DNA from: Bacteroidota bacterium
Lineage (GTDB): Bacteria; Bacteroidota; Ignavibacteria; Kapaibacteriales; UBA2268
NCBI GenBank assembly: GCA_004322215.1
Contig: SCSM01000007.1
Coordinates: forward strand, 62,001 to 126,000
DNA: 64,000 nucleotides
Reading direction: 5' to 3'
Below the pieces are notes generated by a model that saw only the letters and a list, made by a program, of their open reading frames with translations, ran no database searches and was not told where the DNA came from. Both the position numbers and the translations under genes were made by a program. Below, one piece after another: positions 62,080 to 64,000 of the stretch; positions within the stretch are counted from its first letter, which is position 1; each line of letters starts with the position of its first letter.

Positions 62080-63474
62080 TTATTTAGTTACAAAAAGTTT
62101 AACAGTTTGAGTGTATCCATCTGTTTTTAAGGTACAGTAATAGACACCTGAAGGTAGGCCACTTGCATCAAAAGCTAAACTATTTGTACCTTGCTCTATG
62201 AAAACATTATCAATTAATCTTTTAACTTCAATTCCCAGATTATTCGAAATAGAAATTGTAACACTTGATGGTTTATTAATTTTATATTTAATTTCTACAA
62301 AGTTATGAGTTGGATTCGGAGATAAACTTAGAATTTGATTTGAAAAAGTTATTTTATCATCAACACCAACAAATAGTCTGTCTAATACAACAATAATATC
62401 ATATTGAGGCTTTTCTTGATCATTTGAAAAAATAGAAATTTTCCCATAATTTAATCCCAAGGATGCTTTAGAATAATCAAAGGAAAAATTAACCGTTTTT
62501 TCTGATTTGTAAGGGATTATTAATGTATCAGGATTTATATCTGTAATCCAATCCTTATCAGATATGATTTTAGTGATATTAAGATTTTCTAAACCAATAT
62601 TTTTAAGGCTAATAGTACCTATTTCACTTAATGGAACATTATATTTAACTATTGTATTAATGAAATATGTTTCAGAGGAATTAAACCAATCAGTCCCATC
62701 ATAAAGCCATGCTCTTCCAAAAGGGAACCACTTATTATATCCTAAAGTTGCAATAGTATCAATCATATTAAAAGATGCAACAAAATCCTTATCAACTTCA
62801 ATGTTATTATTTGAAATATCTACTGTAAACCAGCCTTCATCTTTTGATGTTAAGATTTGAGATTCGAAAAGCCTAATACCCGGTTTATTATTTTTAAATT
62901 CATAGATGCCAATTTTGAAATCTTGTTTTTTTGAACCACAATAAACCTGAACTTTTTGGATTTTACAAAGAGCGAGTGGGCTCATCAGCATACCCATTCT
63001 AGTATTTGGATACCAATAATGAAAACCATCTAATTCTCCACGGAATGGAGAAGTATCATAATACAACGTATCAAATTGAACTGGTCCTATGAAATTTAAT
63101 GTATCTTCGGATACAACAATTTTGGGAGAAGGATTGGCACCGGTAACTTTAATAAATCCTCCTAATGTTGTATGTTTACATGTAATTGGTATTGGATAAT
63201 CATCAGACATTATCTCAAATTCAGCAACAACATTATATGAACCTGAATCATTATAAGTATGAATTGGGTAATCTAATGAAGAAGTATAACCATCTCCGAA
63301 TTTCCAATATGAGGAAATAAGTGTACCACCGGTAATAATAGGTGTAAATTGTACACTAAGAGGTTCTGGTCCTTCCCTTGGAGTTGCTGAAATATCACAT
63401 TTTTGACAAAGAGCTATATTTGTCATAAAACCTAATAAAAAGAATGCTAATAAAGTAATTATACCCTTTTTCAT
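62080..63474 (-). CDS. Secreted PKD-domain protein with T9SS type A tail
   Basis: The ATG at 63472-63474 opens a signal peptide (KKGIITLLAFFLLGFMTNIALC), giving 464 residues; the longer frame to 63555 adds 27 residues. A PKD domain comes first (GPEPLSVQFTPII ... YWKFGDGYTSSLDYPIHTYNDSGSYNVVAEFE). A middle region (~125-370) has a choice-of-anchor-like segment (GTISLKNIGLENLNITKI, VNFSFDYSKASLGLNYGKISIFSND). The end (LSPNPTHNFVEIKYKI ... YTQTVKLFVTK) is a T9SS sorting tail almost identical to that of the YCF48 protein. Confidence 0.83.
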   Translation of the reverse strand: MKKGIITLLAFFLLGFMTNIALCQKCDISATPREGPEPLSVQFTPIITGGTLISSYWKFGDGYTSSLDYPIHTYNDSGSYNVVAEFEIMSDDYPIPITCKHTTLGGFIKVTGANPSPKIVVSEDTLNFIGPVQFDTLYYDTSPFRGELDGFHYWYPNTRMGMLMSPLALCKIQKVQVYCGSKKQDFKIGIYEFKNNKPGIRLFESQILTSKDEGWFTVDISNNNIEVDKDFVASFNMIDTIATLGYNKWFPFGRAWLYDGTDWFNSSETYFINTIVKYNVPLSEIGTISLKNIGLENLNITKIISDKDWITDINPDTLIIPYKSEKTVNFSFDYSKASLGLNYGKISIFSNDQEKPQYDIIVVLDRLFVGVDDKITFSNQILSLSPNPTHNFVEIKYKINKPSSVTISISNNLGIEVKRLIDNVFIEQGTNSLAFDASGLPSGVYYCTLKTDGYTQTVKLFVTK

Positions 63475-63649
63475 GATACTCTCCTTAATTAATTTTTTAA
63501 AATCTGTTACCTTGCCTTTAATATGTATGTTCCACAAAAGGGCATTATCTTGCATATAAATTTTAAAATATTTTTAAATGAGTATAATTATTTTATTCAA
63601 TCAATTATTATTATTCGATTTAAAGTAATCAAAATGATTTAAATATCTT

Positions 63650-64000
63650 TCAATGTTGACCCACTAAGATAAATGGAGCCCAAAGAAATGGATGCGAGAA
63701 AGATATACCGTTCTCCCTTGTTTTGATGAGCATCAGCTTTGCTTGTCTTAATGCTTCGGATTTTGAAAGTCCATTAATAATATTTTGATAAAAGTATTTC
63801 ATTATTGTTGAAGTTGTTTCATCTACACTCCATAAACTGACGAGTACTGATGTTGCACCGGAATATAGGAATGCTCTTGTCAAACCAATAAGACCTTCTC
63901 CTCTGCTTAGCTTTCCTAAACCTGTTTCACAAGCACTCAGAGTAACAAGGTCAGCATTTAATTGTAAATTATATACTTCATAAGTGTGTAGCAATCCGTC
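63650..64000 (-). CDS. CHAT-domain (caspase-like) protein, C-terminal part
   Basis: The gene enters from the right edge; codons run GAC GGA TTG at 64000 with no start inside the window. The visible 116 residues are the C-terminal CHAT core (HTYEVYNLQLNADLVTLSACETGLGKLSRGEGLIGLTRAFLYSGATSVLVSLWSVDETTSTIMKYFYQN). SACETG holds the catalytic cysteine, and HPFLWAPFILVG is the usual end. CHAT proteins are caspase-like proteases, usually after TPR repeats. The histidine motif and the N-terminus lie outside the window. It heads the secreted cluster. Confidence 0.9.
   Translation of the reverse strand, partial: DGLLHTYEVYNLQLNADLVTLSACETGLGKLSRGEGLIGLTRAFLYSGATSVLVSLWSVDETTSTIMKYFYQNIINGLSKSEALRQAKLMLIKTRENGISFSHPFLWAPFILVGQH

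Noticed and set aside
45148-64000. attR copy of the tRNA-Arg end
   Set aside because: I looked for GGGTTCGAGTCCC-like text downstream and saw no second copy; the element may be longer or the end lost.

Overview
The window is a contiguous piece of a low-GC bacterial chromosome from the Bacteroidota/Ignavibacteria/Kapabacteria side of the FCB group. Four exported proteins end in type IX secretion (T9SS) type A sorting tails. Many others are lipoproteins, TonB receptors or beta-barrels. TAnnTTTG-type -10 elements can be seen, and LPS (Kdo, heptose-type) genes show a Gram-negative envelope. The exact genus cannot be fixed from the sequence.

Region 1 (1-43.6 kb) is mostly core chromosome. It starts with the 5' end of dnaB (minus strand), a T9SS-tailed beta-propeller protein and a lipoprotein built from nine ~90-residue cysteine repeats. 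Next come an ABC exporter / thioredoxin-like / CPBP protease operon, a TonB receptor with an overlapping lipoprotein, tRNA-Leu(GAG), an Omp85-type barrel and a five-FnIII T9SS protein. These are followed by leuS, rlmN, kdsB, a heptosyltransferase-like GT9, an L,D-transpeptidase, and a minus-strand run GT2-recA-recX-OmpA/PD40-TIG/TerB-amidase. After that lie an exported PLP enzyme/RidA pair, a PEGA lipoprotein, an exported YidD fusion, malic enzyme, an ECF sigma/anti-sigma locus (DUF6789-like membrane protein, cytochrome P460, Cys/His repeat protein), thioredoxin, a Wzx-like flippase and an RRM protein.

Region 2 (43.7-46.5 kb) is a graveyard of mobile DNA beside tRNA-Arg(TCG). It holds a tyrosine integrase broken by two stops and a frameshift, the 3' half of an IS256-family transposase fused in frame to a decapitated type I restriction HsdR N-terminus, and an IS3-family orfB remnant.

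Region 3 (46.6-64 kb) is an all-minus-strand cluster of almost exclusively exported proteins: a C-terminal CHAT (caspase-like) domain running off the window, a PKD/T9SS protein, two paralogous secreted proteins (one split by an in-frame UAG), a small barrel, two lipoproteins, a giant YCF48-repeat T9SS protein, a WD40-caspase (C14) protein, a frameshifted TIG/SUMF1 protein, a DUF4328 membrane protein and a transglutaminase-TPR protein. Most carry strong AGGAG-type ribosome binding sites. The presence of two different caspase-fold peptidases with secreted repeat proteins and a transglutaminase-like enzyme makes this the best candidate for an undescribed envelope or extracellular system; no function is demonstrated by the sequence alone.
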